Shown here piece after piece: positions 36,201 to 50,407 of a DNA stretch of 64,000 nt. How positions within the stretch are numbered: position 1 is the stretch's first letter; the number at the start of each line of letters is the position of its first letter. Origin of the DNA: Aradus depressus (taxonomy: Eukaryota > Arthropoda > Insecta > Hemiptera > Aradidae); contig OY759216.1 in NCBI GenBank assembly GCA_963662175.1, positions 51,229,087 to 51,293,086 on the forward strand, given 5' to 3'. A model generated the notes under the pieces. That model did no database searches. It was not told the origin of the DNA and saw only the letters and a program-made list of their open reading frames with translations. The position numbers and the translations under genes are program-made.

Positions 36201-39200
36201 AAAAATTTAAGACTCCAATAATTGTCAGGCTCATGTTCACCAGAGCAACGAAAGAGCGCTCATATAGGCGATATGACCACATAGTTAAAGCCCGGGCATG
36301 CGTTCCAATAATTAACTATATTTTTGTGCTAATGTATGCGGGGTTTCTAATTAAAAGTATCAAGGGCTTCTAAATGAATCTAGATTTGTTTCTCCAAAAT
36401 TTTCAAAATTCTGGTAGACATGGCCCCATGAATGAATTTTAGTAGCCAAAAGACATGAAAAATACAGAGAAGTTAAAGAGTAATTTTCTGTTGCAAATAT
36501 GCACAAATAAGTTAAGCGCGAGTAATGTTATGAATAAGCACCTATTTTTACATATCCACCTTGAGTAAATCTTCTATGAGAATGAGATAATCCCAGGATA
36601 AAGGGACCTAATTATTTCAATGACTTTCTTAGGACAATGTACCTGCCCACCGAATGTGATTGGTGAGTTCTGTGATCAGTGCGCTGAGAACACTTACGGA
36701 TACTTCCCCCGTCTCGGCTGTAAGGAGTGTGAATGTGAATACGTTGGTCTCAAGGACGGCAACGCTCAATGCGACCCAGTCCTTGGCGTATGCAGGTAAC
36801 CTATTTACTTTACTTGTAGTCCTTAAGATGAAGATTTATCCTTAACAAGAGTTAAATATTAATAAGAATTAGGTGGGATTGGAAAGGCGATATTGTATTG
36901 TCAGTATCGAAAACATGGACTGATGTCTCATAACAAAATAGATCTGACCAATTATAGTAGTAATCAATGTTTTTAGAGAGGTTTAATGTAAAGTTCACTG
37001 AACTACCTGAGACGAACTTTCAAATATTTTTAAATTGAGCAGCTAAGATCTGAATGACAGGCGCACAATTGCCTTGTGAAACATCAACCTTCATTGGAAC
37101 TCTACTCTACCTGATGATGAAACTAATCTTGGACATATCTCAGTGCCCTTTAGACATGGCAACAGAAATAAATTTATTAGAGCTGAAAATCTTGACTTTA
37201 CTTTGGCCATTTTCAACGTAACACACCACACGCACTCACCCCTATTCTCCTTTATTTTTATTAAACCTGATGATGCAGAATATACGAAACCGGTTGTAAA
37301 ATAAAACAATCTTTTAACAGGAAGACAATCACTTTATTCACCTAATAAAGTCTTTTATTAAACCTTTTATTAAGTCTTTTATTAATAAACTTATAAAAAT
37401 ACACGCCGACAAATCACACCCTTTCAACGATTTAATAAATAGACAAAAAATCTACTTGAACAAATACATTCAAAATACACTAGCAGAACTCAGGCCAACA
37501 TTATAGACACTACATCGGACCGACAAACCGATATCATTTATTGCGCCCATCCCGCTATCAAACATTATCATAAAGGCCAATCCAGACATTAGGACAATCA
37601 AAACATCCTAAAACAACATAGCCCCACAATCCTAAAAGCCAACACAATAGAAATTACTAACACTCTTCACGATAAATGTCACAAACTCTTCACAGATGCT
37701 TCAAAAACAACAGAGGGGACGGGGATAGGTATCTTCGATCCCCAAACAGACACTAACCTAACAGAAAAAATCTCACCACATCATAACATCTGTAACTCTG
37801 AACTGATTGCTATCCAAAAGGCCATAGAATACTCTAAAAGTATTACATTACAGAAGAGATAGTTATATTGCCCGACTCTAAATCCGCCTGCCAACTACTA
37901 CGCAATCTTCACCTCAAAACTCGAAGAAACTACATACTCTCCACAATAGCTACAACTATTTACCAGTCAGATAAGAACTATTACATTCAATGGATTCCTG
38001 GACACATCAATTTGAATGACAACGACAGAGCTGACCAACTTGCCAAGCGAGGAACGGAAAAGGACACAGTGACACTCAGAATCGACTTGACTTTAGAAGA
38101 CACCCTTTCCATCATACAACACCAGACACTGACGGAATGGCAAACCAACTATACTGACATATCCCAAACCAAAGGACAATACCACTACAGAGTACAGGAG
38201 ACAGTAACGACAAAGCCATGGTTCCACCCACAAAATAAGACACTGACGACTAAACAGGTCATATACTTGACACGACTGAGGACCGGACATGCCAGAACAA
38301 ACAAATACTTACATCTCATCAAAATAAAACCATCCCCCAACTGTGAACACTGCAATGAGACTGAGGACGTAGTCCACATTTTCACTAAGTGCAAAAAATA
38401 CGACAACCAGAGACAACATGAGACGCTACTATCCAACGAAAACACATTTCTTCAAACAATAGCTAACATTAATAACATAGAAAACGTTAACAAACTATTT
38501 AAATTTATTACCAAATCAAAAATGGAATTGTAATAAGAAGATAAATAGACTACTACATACTCGCTCCGGCTTTATAGGACTACAATTAGTCTTACGGCAA
38601 AATAAATAAAAAAATAAAGTCTTTTATTTGCAGAAAATGGCCAAAGTAATAAAGTCAATGACCAGAAAAAACAAACAGATTTTCAGCTCTAATAAAATTA
38701 TTTCTGTTGCCATCTCCAAAGGGCACTGAGCAAAAACAATCTTTGAACAGGAAGACAATTATTCACCTTATGAAGACTTTATTCACCTTATGAAGACTTT
38801 ATTCACCTTATGAAGAAACAACCTGGCAAATTTTTAAAAGACTTTATTGTCAAATTTCAATAAAAACTGATTCTATTTTTTTACTGGAAAAGAATATAGA
38901 TCTAGACTATCGGAGGGAGAGTGATATATATATATGTTACGGGTAAAGTTAGATTAACGGTTAAACCTAGGATTACCCGGGTAAACTGCGTACTACCCGC
39001 TGCCGCTTGGTTAAAGTTGGGTATACTAATAATGACAAGGCCATTAGTGGACGTATGTTCCACTATAAAGATTAGGTACTTATTAATTAGCTCGACCACA
39101 CCTCAATTTCCATTGTTGTACATAAATTTCCATTGGGTACATAAATTCCTAGAACAAACATAAATCGAAATATTACAAAATTTGGGGGCGTATTTGCCGG

Positions 39201-42200
39201 CGTTCCGCCGGCGGGACGATATATCTGCCCCTCCCGTCGTTCCTATATTTGAAGTAGTACAGGTTCTAGCTTTAACATATAATTTACCCGGGTAAAGCCC
39301 GAAACGTGAACTATTTCAATTATATTTCGGACTTTAACCGGTGCTACTAGGTTTACCCGGGTAATCCTAGGTTTAACCGTTAATCTAACTTTACCCGTAG
39401 CATATATATATAGAAGAGAGATTTTTGCACCTTATGCTACAAATGTTTTCAACAGAGGATATATTTCGAGATATGATAACTCAACATTCATATTTATTGT
39501 TTTTCTTCACATTAAAATTTCAGGATAAAAATTGCGATCATCCCTGAGGAAGGTCTCTGTATGTAAATTTGCGTATTTCCCTCGTTCCTCTTATTTTCTA
39601 AATTACGGACACATTTCAACATTAATTTTACTGATACATTGCCATAGATGACATTTTTTGTTTTTTGTAAATAATTATATAACTGGAAATATACATTTAT
39701 TTTGATATGAACATGTTTTGCTTCTGTTATGTACTTGTTGTACCCCCACATATCAATCAATAAAATGTACAATTTTAATTCATTATTTTAGTTGTAAAGA
39801 GAACATAGTGGGAAGAAGATGTGACCAGTGTGATGCCGGATACTCATTCTTCCCACACTGCGAACGATGCGACTGTGATCTTCGGGGTACCATTTCTCAT
39901 ATTTGTGATAATGTAAGACTTAATCATTTCGGATCATTATTATTTAATTTCATTAAAAAATCATTATAATTAATTAATATATTTATATATATATATAATT
40001 TTTTTTTCAGAGTACAGGTGTTTGTTTATGTAAGGAAAATGTTGAATCAGAAGTGTGTGACATCTGCCGTGAAGGTTCTTTCAATTTACAATCCAAGAAT
40101 AAGCATGGTTGTACGAAATGCTTCTGTTTCGAGAGATCAAGGCACTGTTCTAGCTCAAGACTTTACAGAACTAATGTAAATATTTGGATGTATACATTTA
40201 TAATTTGTATTTTAATATTATTTTTGATAGAGAACGTATTACATTTTTACTGTAAAAAGAAATCGTCGGTAAATCATCAGAGTTTTCCCACTTTCCCAGA
40301 ACGAATAAACCTATTGAGTTTTTGCTCTTCCTCCCCAACCAATCAACTTTTTGAACTAAAAATAAATAGTTGACTTACATAGAGGCTTCTGTATCCTCAT
40401 ACTAAATTTTGTGTCGATACATTCATTATATCGGCAGTTGTTAGGTTTTTTTGAGTCGAGCCCTCCTTCTCTGATCGTAAATGTTCCATTTTTGAAAGAG
40501 AGACTAGGCCCCCCCACTTTGCTAAAAGAGATCCTTTTTAGAATTGGGGAATTTAGGCATTTAGAGTGAGTCTTAGCAGAGATTATTATTAAATAAATAT
40601 TTTACAAAGCATCATTTTAAAACGATGGGAGATATCAAAAAATGTTTACTCTTAAAACATTTTTGTGATTATGAGAGTTTTAAAATTAGGTGCAAGACGA
40701 CCATTTTTCCTTAAGAAGAATTTTAAGAAGCCTCTCCCAACCTCCAAAAAAATATTTTCAACATAACTTTTTTTTCCTAATATTTAATTGTCTACAACTT
40801 TCGTTTGACAAATTGGTTTGAATTGATGGTTTAAAAGAAACATGTTTTTTGGGAGTTATTCGGCTGTAGTTCTTAAAGAACGCAGTTGTGAGCCTGTTTG
40901 TATGAAGTTTTTTTTCTTATTTTGGGGTTCCCTATAAGAACCCGACTTATGACCGTTTCAACCTTAAACACTATAGTGAAGGAAGTTTATAATCCTCATG
41001 AATTTTTATAATTCATTTAACACTTTTTTTTTTTTTAATGTAGATTTTGAGTATGAAGGAATGGAGATTGGCAACTATATTGGTGCGTAAGCCTCTGATT
41101 GAAATCAATCCTCTACCAAATATCCCGGATGTGACAGGACTCAACTCTATAGGAGCTGTCTTTGACGATCCTAACATTGACGACAAAGTCTACTTCAATG
41201 CTTCACCAGCCTACCTGGGCAACAGACTTACTTCTTACGGTGGTTACATCAATTACAAAATCTTCACAACTGCTGGAACTTGTGAGTTTGGTATTATATT
41301 TTATCCTATTAAATTTATTTATGGTAATATTAGACATCGGAACAAATTTAACTAGTAAAAATGTTTTTTTGATCTGTAATATATTCATTTCAAAATACAC
41401 TGCTATTGGATTTTAAAGAAAAAAATATGTTTGCTACGATAATGAGTGACTGTGTTCGAAACATTATGTGTAGGTAAGTATAAAACAAAATTCATGTTAA
41501 AATATAAAATAGTTTTATTCATCTGTAAGATACAGGCTGACGATACCAAATTTACTCACCCACAGATTTTTTAAAGAAAGAGAGAGAAATAAAGGAGAAT
41601 GTAATCCTGTGTTTCTAGGAGAATTAAAGTACACCATAAAACAAAAAATCTTAGAGGAATTTAACGAAAACCAAACTTAAGTACTCTGTACTATAAATCT
41701 ATAAGGAAACCCACGACAATACTTATTGGATCAGTAGAAATGTTCTAACCAAACAGATCAAAGAAAGTAGATTGCTCGTTGTGGGTTTGAAAATTAGCGA
41801 ACGAGGAATACAAACGCAACTGACTGTGATGAGAACTGCTCATGGCATTTTTCTAGTTCCCGTCAATAGAGCTATCTATTTTCAGTTGCACAAATGAGCT
41901 GTAAATTTTGAGATGTGGAGGCTATAAAAAAAGACAACTAACAAACTGGCTACCCCGATGTAATCCATTCTCAGTTTCTCCGTGTTGCTGCGCTGGCATG
42001 AGAAAATTTGGAACTGGTTTACTAATTCTTCAAATAAATTTCTTCCGGATTGCCTGGTAGGCCTAAGTTGCTGAGTTTTGTGTATGCTTTCTTCTCTTTC
42101 CTGTCTAATAGCGTTAACTATCACTTATTTTCTGTCAAGTTGTATAAATCCAACTTATTTTTCAGCCTCCTGACATACATAAGCTGTTCATGTTGAAATT

Positions 42201-45200
42201 TCCTGTTTGAAAACTTTCTGGGTATTTCCTCTCTTCCCCTTCACTACATGATAACTTTTATTAACTTTTTTATCCTATTTCGCCAACGTACAAGTATATA
42301 TTTCAGGTTAACAATTATGAACAGCTATATTAGCTTCAAGAAGCTGTAAACCTAGTGATTATAACAGAGTTAACTGGACGAAAGCTGCAAGTAGCAATCT
42401 TATCTATCCGGGAGTATCGCAGCAAATTGGCTTAAGAGAGTACTGCTTAACTTACCCATATCAGGTCAAAACCAATCTCGTAAGGGCTTGATAGCAAACT
42501 TGAGACTCGCTACTTTTACAAAGCCACCTGTGCCGAATAAGAATCACAGATTCGCAGAGGTCCACTCTGCGATACCTCGAAAAATCGTTGAAACCCAGAA
42601 CATATTGAAGCCGCTGACAACGAATGGCGTACAAAATCAAATGCATGTACTGTGCTGCAAATAGAGAAGTACTACTGTCGTAAAATTATTTTTTATATAC
42701 TTAATTTATTTCCAATCTGCACATAATCAGCCAGCGCTGGCCGTCCCTATAAATCTGTTTTCGATTAACCCAGTAAGTATTGTGTGGGTTTTCTTTTAGA
42801 ATTTAGGATTGTAGATATCTTAGATTTTCTGCGCAAACTATATAATAGTTCTATGGCGCATGTCTCCTCTAGATCTTGCACAGGGTTACTCTTTCCTTAA
42901 TTTTCCTCTCCTTTATTGAAAACTCATCCTATAATTCCTTTAAGGGTTATCGTCAGATCGGATCTTTACAGATCAGTCAAACTATTTTATATTTTACTTT
43001 GTATTTTGTTTTGCTCTTACCAACGCATTTTTGGAGTATAGCCCACTCGTTCTCGTAAACTATTTTTAATCGACTTGGCCTAGGGTTCATCTATTATTTA
43101 ACAAGAACTAATTACTATTTTTCCCTTACAGTCGAACCTCCTTCTTCAGCTTATCCTGATGTAATCCTGACCGGAGGTGGTTTCAACCTTCTCTACTACT
43201 CCGAAGAACTTCCCCCTGTCGACCAAGATTATGAGGCTAATATTGAAATAACCGAATCAAATTTTATATTGTCAACTAATAATCTACAAGCCACCCGACC
43301 CCAGTTGATGCAAGTGCTACGGGATTTGAGAGGAGTCTATATCAAATCTAACTACTATAAAGACAGTTTTACAACAAAGTAAAAAAATCTTATTTTATCC
43401 TTTTTAATACTTATTTATAACGAGATCATTGAGACTAATGAGTGTGTTGAAACATGTTTTCTTCTATTAAATTTAAGAAAAGACGGTTCAACATCAAATA
43501 TTTTTAGAAAAATCAAAATCATTTGGCCAAAAAAAGAAAGAAGTCCTTGAAAAAGCCAACGTTATTTAGCAAATATTATCTTTATAATTACAATATCTCT
43601 CCTGACACCATCTTGTCCACCTCCCATGGCCGTACCTTCCTCCCCTTGTGACCCATATATTTACTGAAGCTATGCCGTTTGATGTCCCCCTAGACTGGTG
43701 GATGTGAAGCTGAGCTCTGGTGGAGACGACTACAGTGATCTCGGACAGGCTCTATCGGTGGAGCAGTGTCGCTGTGAGCCTCAGTATACCGGCCTTTCCT
43801 GTGAGGAGTGTGCTCCTGGCTACTATAGATCCCACGATGGACCCTACGGTGGCTTCTGTATCCCCTGTCAGTGCCATGGACACGCAGCCACTTGCGATAA
43901 ACTCACCGGCATCTGCATTGTATGGCATTTCCTTTTCATATATTAAGACAATCATCTCTTCAAATTAGCATGCATGATTTTTTTTTAGAGATTTCATCTC
44001 TCAGTCGCTTGCGAGTCATTTTAATTGATTTTTCAACATATAAATGTACATACAAAATGATATATATATTGATAAGTGTATACATTTAATAAGTAAGATA
44101 CTAAGAAAATTTGTATTTAATATCATAAAATTTATAAAGCTATTAAAGTCCTATAACAGGAGCAGTTATATTAAACGTGTATAAACAAAAGTTAACAGTT
44201 TTCTGTTAACAGAGTTCTGTCCCTGATTAAAAATGTATAAATGTACTTTATTACACATCCTCTTTAAGTACTTAGTCTTATTTTCAAGAATTATTGGAGT
44301 ATATTCTTTTTCTGTTTAGGATTGCCAGCATAATACAACTGGAGATCATTGTGAAAAATGTGCAATCGGCTACCATGGAGACGCCCGTATAGGAAGTCCA
44401 TATGATTGCTTAATTTGCGCTTGTCCATTGCCAATTCCAAGTAACAAGTAAGTGATTTTTACTTATCTTAAATATGTAGGTATAATTTCGGATAAAGGAT
44501 ATTTTTCCATTCACATAACGAAATTATAAAAGAAAAAATATGAACACTGTCCGAGAAATCGGAACTCGAGATGAACCCTGACCCCTGTCGAGGAAAGATA
44601 TAGTATATAAATAAAATTTCCTTACTATGGAAATCAAAGTATGCAAATATGTACGCTCTTAATTAAAGTGTTTCTCTTCTGAGTAGAAAGATGCAGGAAT
44701 TCTTGAATATGATTGAAAAATTAAAGAGGTTCATAGATATTCCGCTCTTCTTTCAAGCATTTAATTTTTAAAGTTTGTCTATCTTATTGTTGATTTTTAA
44801 TGTGCATATAAATCCGGTTACTGATTATATATGATGTACGCTTAATTATTATGTTTGGAGGGAGTTCAGCAATTCCCTATATTGCCTTTTTTTTTCGAAT
44901 TCATAGTTTCGAATATTTATTATATTTATTTTAGTTTTGCTGTGAGTTGTGAAGTATCTCCAGACGGCGAATCGATCAGCTGTAATTGCAAAGAGGGCTA
45001 CTATGGAAGCCGTTGTCAGTCCTGTGCAGTTGGCTTCTTTGGACAGCCTGAGCTCGAATATAGTATGTTTATCATGTTCAGCTAAGTACTATGCTATACT
45101 TTATAGATAGAGGGACGTCGGAGTCATCAAAAGTATGTTATCTTGATACCAACTTAACCTGAAAATGTATTCCTTTAATATTTCCACTTAATTATTTTTT

Positions 45201-48200
45201 GAGGTATGGAGGAGGGACACTCGTTAGTAGGGTTCTATGCATGGTCTTCGACTTACTTAACAAGAAAGTAATATAAACAACAAAATAGGATCCTTTACTC
45301 TCCTTTCATCTGATGTCATATAGCAACCTCGTATATAAATTCAATTTCTGCTTTTGAGAACGTCATCCAGAAAAGTGTTAGTCCGATGACGAGGGGAGAG
45401 GCCTGGTGAGTAGGTGGGGAGGAACAATCCCATTTTCAACTCTTCCAATTTTCGTAGTGCAATTTTGAAAATATCTCGCATTTTTAACGTCGACCATCTT
45501 AGCCTAGAAACAGACGAAGCGGCATGTGCTGATTTGACCTGTCATCTTCACTGTACAAAACACACTACCTTCTAGCGGCGCCGCTGCGAGAGAGCGCCTA
45601 GTTGACTATTTCTGTTATTCAAGTGTTTCTAGTGATGTTGTGCAGAGTCTGAACAATGCAGATGCAGTTGATTTAGCGAATCGGCGGCCGATTCGACACC
45701 GGCCCTTCCATCCGTTTTTCACATTGAGAAACACATTATGTTTTCTAGTTATTTTATCCTCCCAGCTAATTTCTTAACTTTCCCGTGTTTACATAGGTAA
45801 AAAGTTATTCTATACAGTGCAACCTTCATCTTTAAAAATAATTACTGTTGAATATTGGAATTAATCGAATAGATAATAAGTAGAAAACATTATTCACTTA
45901 TAAAAATATCAGAGTCCCTAAAAAAACAGGAAATTGTTGCTTTTTACCTGATTGCAATAACAAGTCATTCTTCTAAAGGAATGCTGTCTCTTCATTGTAT
46001 TTTTCCCAACTAATTCTCCTCTTTTTTTTGTAAATACTTAAAATACTTTTTGTGAAATTATAAAATATCTCTTTATACTCACTTAGTTGAGACCACATTG
46101 TACAAACTCTTCAAACTGCTCTCATTTTGCCGCGTAAGCCTTCGATATAACAACGATAACATATTCAAATTCAGACTACATGTTATACTTCAACGAATAC
46201 AACAATACATTTGACCTAATTGCAATGTGACAATGGATGTAATTGCGGAGAAGTGAGGAGAAAAGCGTCGGCCACCTATTTGCCCCACACCGTTTTATAA
46301 GTACTCTTTAGAAAATTTGCTGTCTTCCACTAAAGTGTCGAAATTTTCAGAACTAACACTCACCGTCCGTAAATAAAGAATGTCCCCGCCTGATGCTGTG
46401 TTAATTTCAGGGGAAACTTTAACGACATTATAATGAATGTGTATAAACTCAAATAAATACATTAAGGGATTTGGAAACTGTCTTACGTTTATGTTTTAAA
46501 AAATGTACACCTCCGTAAATTGCTTTCATCAGTAAGGATGAGGTATAACCAATAGACAACGAAAAGTGGAAAAACCTCATAATGTATATATTGGTTTACC
46601 AAATGTTTATTTACCTACATTGACAGATGGACTTTGCAAACCGTGTGACTGTTCTGGTAACATTGACGCCAGGGAGCCAGGGGCTTGCGACTCCATCACC
46701 GGAGAGTGTATCAAGTGCCTCAATAACACCTTCGGCGAGGCTTGTAGAATTTGTGCTCCTGGATATTTTGGGGACGCTGTTGTCAGAAAAGATTGTCAAA
46801 GTAAGTTCAAACATTCTCATTTACAATTTGAAGAAGAAAAACTTCCCTTTCTTTTTATTTTATGTGTTTTCCCTAAATAGTTACAATTTCAGGAAAAAAA
46901 AAAAATAATAATGACATTTTTGGAAAAGCTTTATATATATATATATATATATATATTTCTTGCAGTAATCTTTTAATAAACATTGTTATTTAAAAATTAC
47001 TTTAAAAAATGATTGGTTTAAGGCTGTGTATGTGACAAATGCGGAACCAAGGAGTGTGACCACGAGTCAGGAACGTGTATTTGCCAGCCAAATGTTGCAG
47101 GGGAGAGATGTGATTCCTGCCTTCCTGACCATTATGGATTCAAATCATGCCAGGTATATGTGCTCTTATACTAGCAGATTTATATACTAGGTTTTCTTAA
47201 TGAGTTAAGAGCTACCTCATTTAATTTTACTAACATTCACATAATTTAAATATATTATTATACTAGCAGGTTAATATTTTCAAGCAGTTAATAAAGTTAC
47301 TTTAAATAGGTTAATGAAAAAATAAACGAATCTGCCAGGTTAGTATTAACTTTATGTCAGATAGCCCGAACAGATGATAACAAGAAATATCCCCTCCCTT
47401 ACAAAGAAATATAATATAATTTAATGTTTTGGCCTTCCCACTACAACCCTCCCTCCATTGAAAATTTGTAATTTGTCAGTCTATGTTAGAACTGGGCTTA
47501 TAAGGATGTGATATGTCTTAAAGTCCAGTCAACTGTTCCAGAGCTAGCACTCATTTTATGTGTTCCCATATTTCAGGGTTGCCGCTCTTGTAACTGTGGG
47601 TTGGCCTCTCTAGATTCGCAATGCGACGTGGACTCAGGCAACTGTAGATGTAAGCCTGGGGTGACAGGAAGGGCTTGCGATCAGTGCGATCATGGCTACT
47701 GGAAGTACACTTCGGAAGGATGCACTTGTAAGTTTCTGTAAATGATATGCATATCAGTGGGCATGAAGATATCCATAAATAACGTGTTTTAGATTTATTT
47801 GTACTGTTTTTTGTGTCTAAAGCTGGACGCCCACTAAAGGCAAGACGCACATTTTCCTTTGTTCCGAGGCTCAGTTTCGATTCTCACCTGCTGCTGAATG
47901 TATCGTTTCACTCCTCTTCTTGAATCTTCAATCATGCATTTCGTGTCGATGTATTCATTAGTTCTGCTCGGAGACTATGGAAGGCTCCATAACTTCTGTT
48001 GGTGGCCACCAGCTTAGCGCCAATCTCATCATTCATCATTTGGGCTACCTAACACTTGAGCTCCTTATTCCTCTCGCCTTTTTTTTAGATTTTTAAACTA
48101 CATTTGAAGTCTCCCTCTAGTTATTAATATATTGATGGTGTTAATACGCAATTTCGTATGCCAAAAAAGCTAACTTTTCAGGGCAGACAAAAAACCCCGT

Positions 48201-50010
48201 AAGGACGATTCGAAGCACAAATTAAAGAATAAACTATTTTCTATTAATTGAACTAACTATTAATTGACGAGCAGATAAAATTACAATAAGGGCTTGGAAT
48301 GTTCATTTAATTTAGTGATATCCTAGGAAATTGACAAGTTAGAAGAAATTTCTACTTCGTTTTGACTTTTGAGAACTCTACAGAAAATGTAGAATTAATT
48401 TCTCCAACTGAATCCGCAAAAAAATTCCTTTTTTGATTTTTGTGATATACAAAATTGCGTTTAACATCATAAGAAGGAATTCAACACGACAGGATGGTAT
48501 GAACAAAGAATTAGACATATAATATACATTTTTCTGTTTTAAATTTTCAGTGTGCTCGTGTAATCTGGGCTATTCGATCGGGGCTGGATGTAACCCAAAT
48601 ACAGGTAAATGCGAGTGTCTGCCGGGTGTGATCGGAGAGAAGTGTGACCACTGTCCTCACCGGTGGGTCCTGGAGAAGGGGCGAGGCTGTTCTGCCTGTG
48701 ACAAGTGTATTGACGACTTACTCGACTCGGTCGACATCCTTCACAATACACTCGCTCCTATCGCTAACGAATTTCAGGTAGCCAATCTTCCCTCACATTA
48801 TTAATAGTTGTGTTCTTTCATTGAATGATCTTTTTTTGATTTATGCCTTTTTTCAATCCCTCCAAAGATTGATGAGTCGGAACAAATTACTCCAATTAAC
48901 TAATTCTTCTAACTAATTATTTTTCTTTTATCTTTCAGAGCGTTGAACATTCATACTTTACACGGAAAAAGCTGATATTTATAAACGAAAGTGTTGATGC
49001 ATTGCGTCCTAATGTTTCAAGTTTAAGGAATATTGAAGTAGACTTCGTTCCTATCGAAGAAAACTTCAATTCACTTTTAGGAGATGTGGATAAATTGAAA
49101 AGAAAAGTGAGTACATTGCATGTTCCTTTATTTTATATCTAATTAAAATTTTTATTCATTTTTTTTTTTTTTTTCACCTTTATTACATAATTTCCAACTA
49201 TGAAATATATCACAACAAGGAAATATAAAAACAATTTAAAAACATTTTTGTTCAAATTCAGACGGAGTACTTAGTTGGCAAAACTAACAGCTCAATGGAT
49301 GAAAATCTGTTAAGAGATGCCAAGAACACAGACGATTTAGTTATAACAGCTATCACTGAGGCTAGAAGGTCTGTCGCAGACGTTATGGCCATCGCTGAAA
49401 GCTTCAAGGAGGGTGGAGGTATATCTGCATTTATTTATCCATTAAATAAATTCTCTTATGGGCGAGAAACCTCATAAATGACTATGATGAGCGACTGTGC
49501 AGCGATTTGTGCCAAAACGCTTATTGAAAAATTGACATGAAATTTCCAGCTGTCAGTTTTGATAGTTCCAAATTTCCAATTCCAAATTGAACAAAGTTAT
49601 AGTCTGACAAAGGATATTGAATGGAGATATTGTTGCATTGTCTTCAAGGACCAACAGCTCGGATTCCAGGCAAATCAGTGTTAATTTGATATATGGGTCA
49701 TTTTCATTTTATTTACCTGTTTCATGTTTCTCGTGTTTTTTGTCATGAATTTTGCAGTACTCTCCCGAATTCATTATTTTTGGACAGAAAGATTAAATAG
49801 TGTTTTCCTTAATTTGAGCCTTGAAATGTTCTTAACATTTTTTTGCAGAGATATTGTGAAACACTTCAAAAAAATTAAGAAAAACGTAAGTTTTTAAAAA
49901 ATATAGTATATTTCACAAAATATATAATATTATAGTATATAAATATATTATATAATATTATGATATTTGTTAAGTCGTGGCTGAAGATGGTAGCAATACC
50001 GAAAGTACTC

Positions 50011-50047
<37 letters not shown>

Positions 50048-50368
50048 TGAAAAAGTCAATATTTAAAAAAAACTTACTTGTAAAAAACGTTTTTCTTTAT
50101 TTTTCAAATGTTCATCTACGTTCATAAGAAGCCGAGATATGCCATTTAGAATAGTAGTGCCTTACCTCTAAACAAGCCCTGGTTAATAAGAAAATAAATT
50201 GTGAAACAAATTGTGAAACACTTAATAAAAAATAAAGAAAAACGTAAGTTTTTAAAAAATATAGTATATTTCACAAAATATATAATATTATAGTATATAA
50301 ATATATTATATAATATTATGGTATTTGTTAAGTCGTGGCTGAAGATGGTAGCAATACCGAAAGTACTC

Positions 50369-50407
<39 letters not shown>

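Larger units (their letters stand above)
37139..38730. repeat. Inverted-repeat element split by a LINE insertion
   Basis: The segment 37139-37214 is the reverse complement of 38633-38730 apart from a 20-nt gap. In addition AACAATCTTTTAACAGGAAG at 37304 recurs as AACAATCTTTGAACAGGAAG at 38735 in direct orientation. Without the LINE the two arms would be about 250 bp apart, making a small foldback like those at 26429 and 57780. It contains the motif at 37265. Confidence 0.75.
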
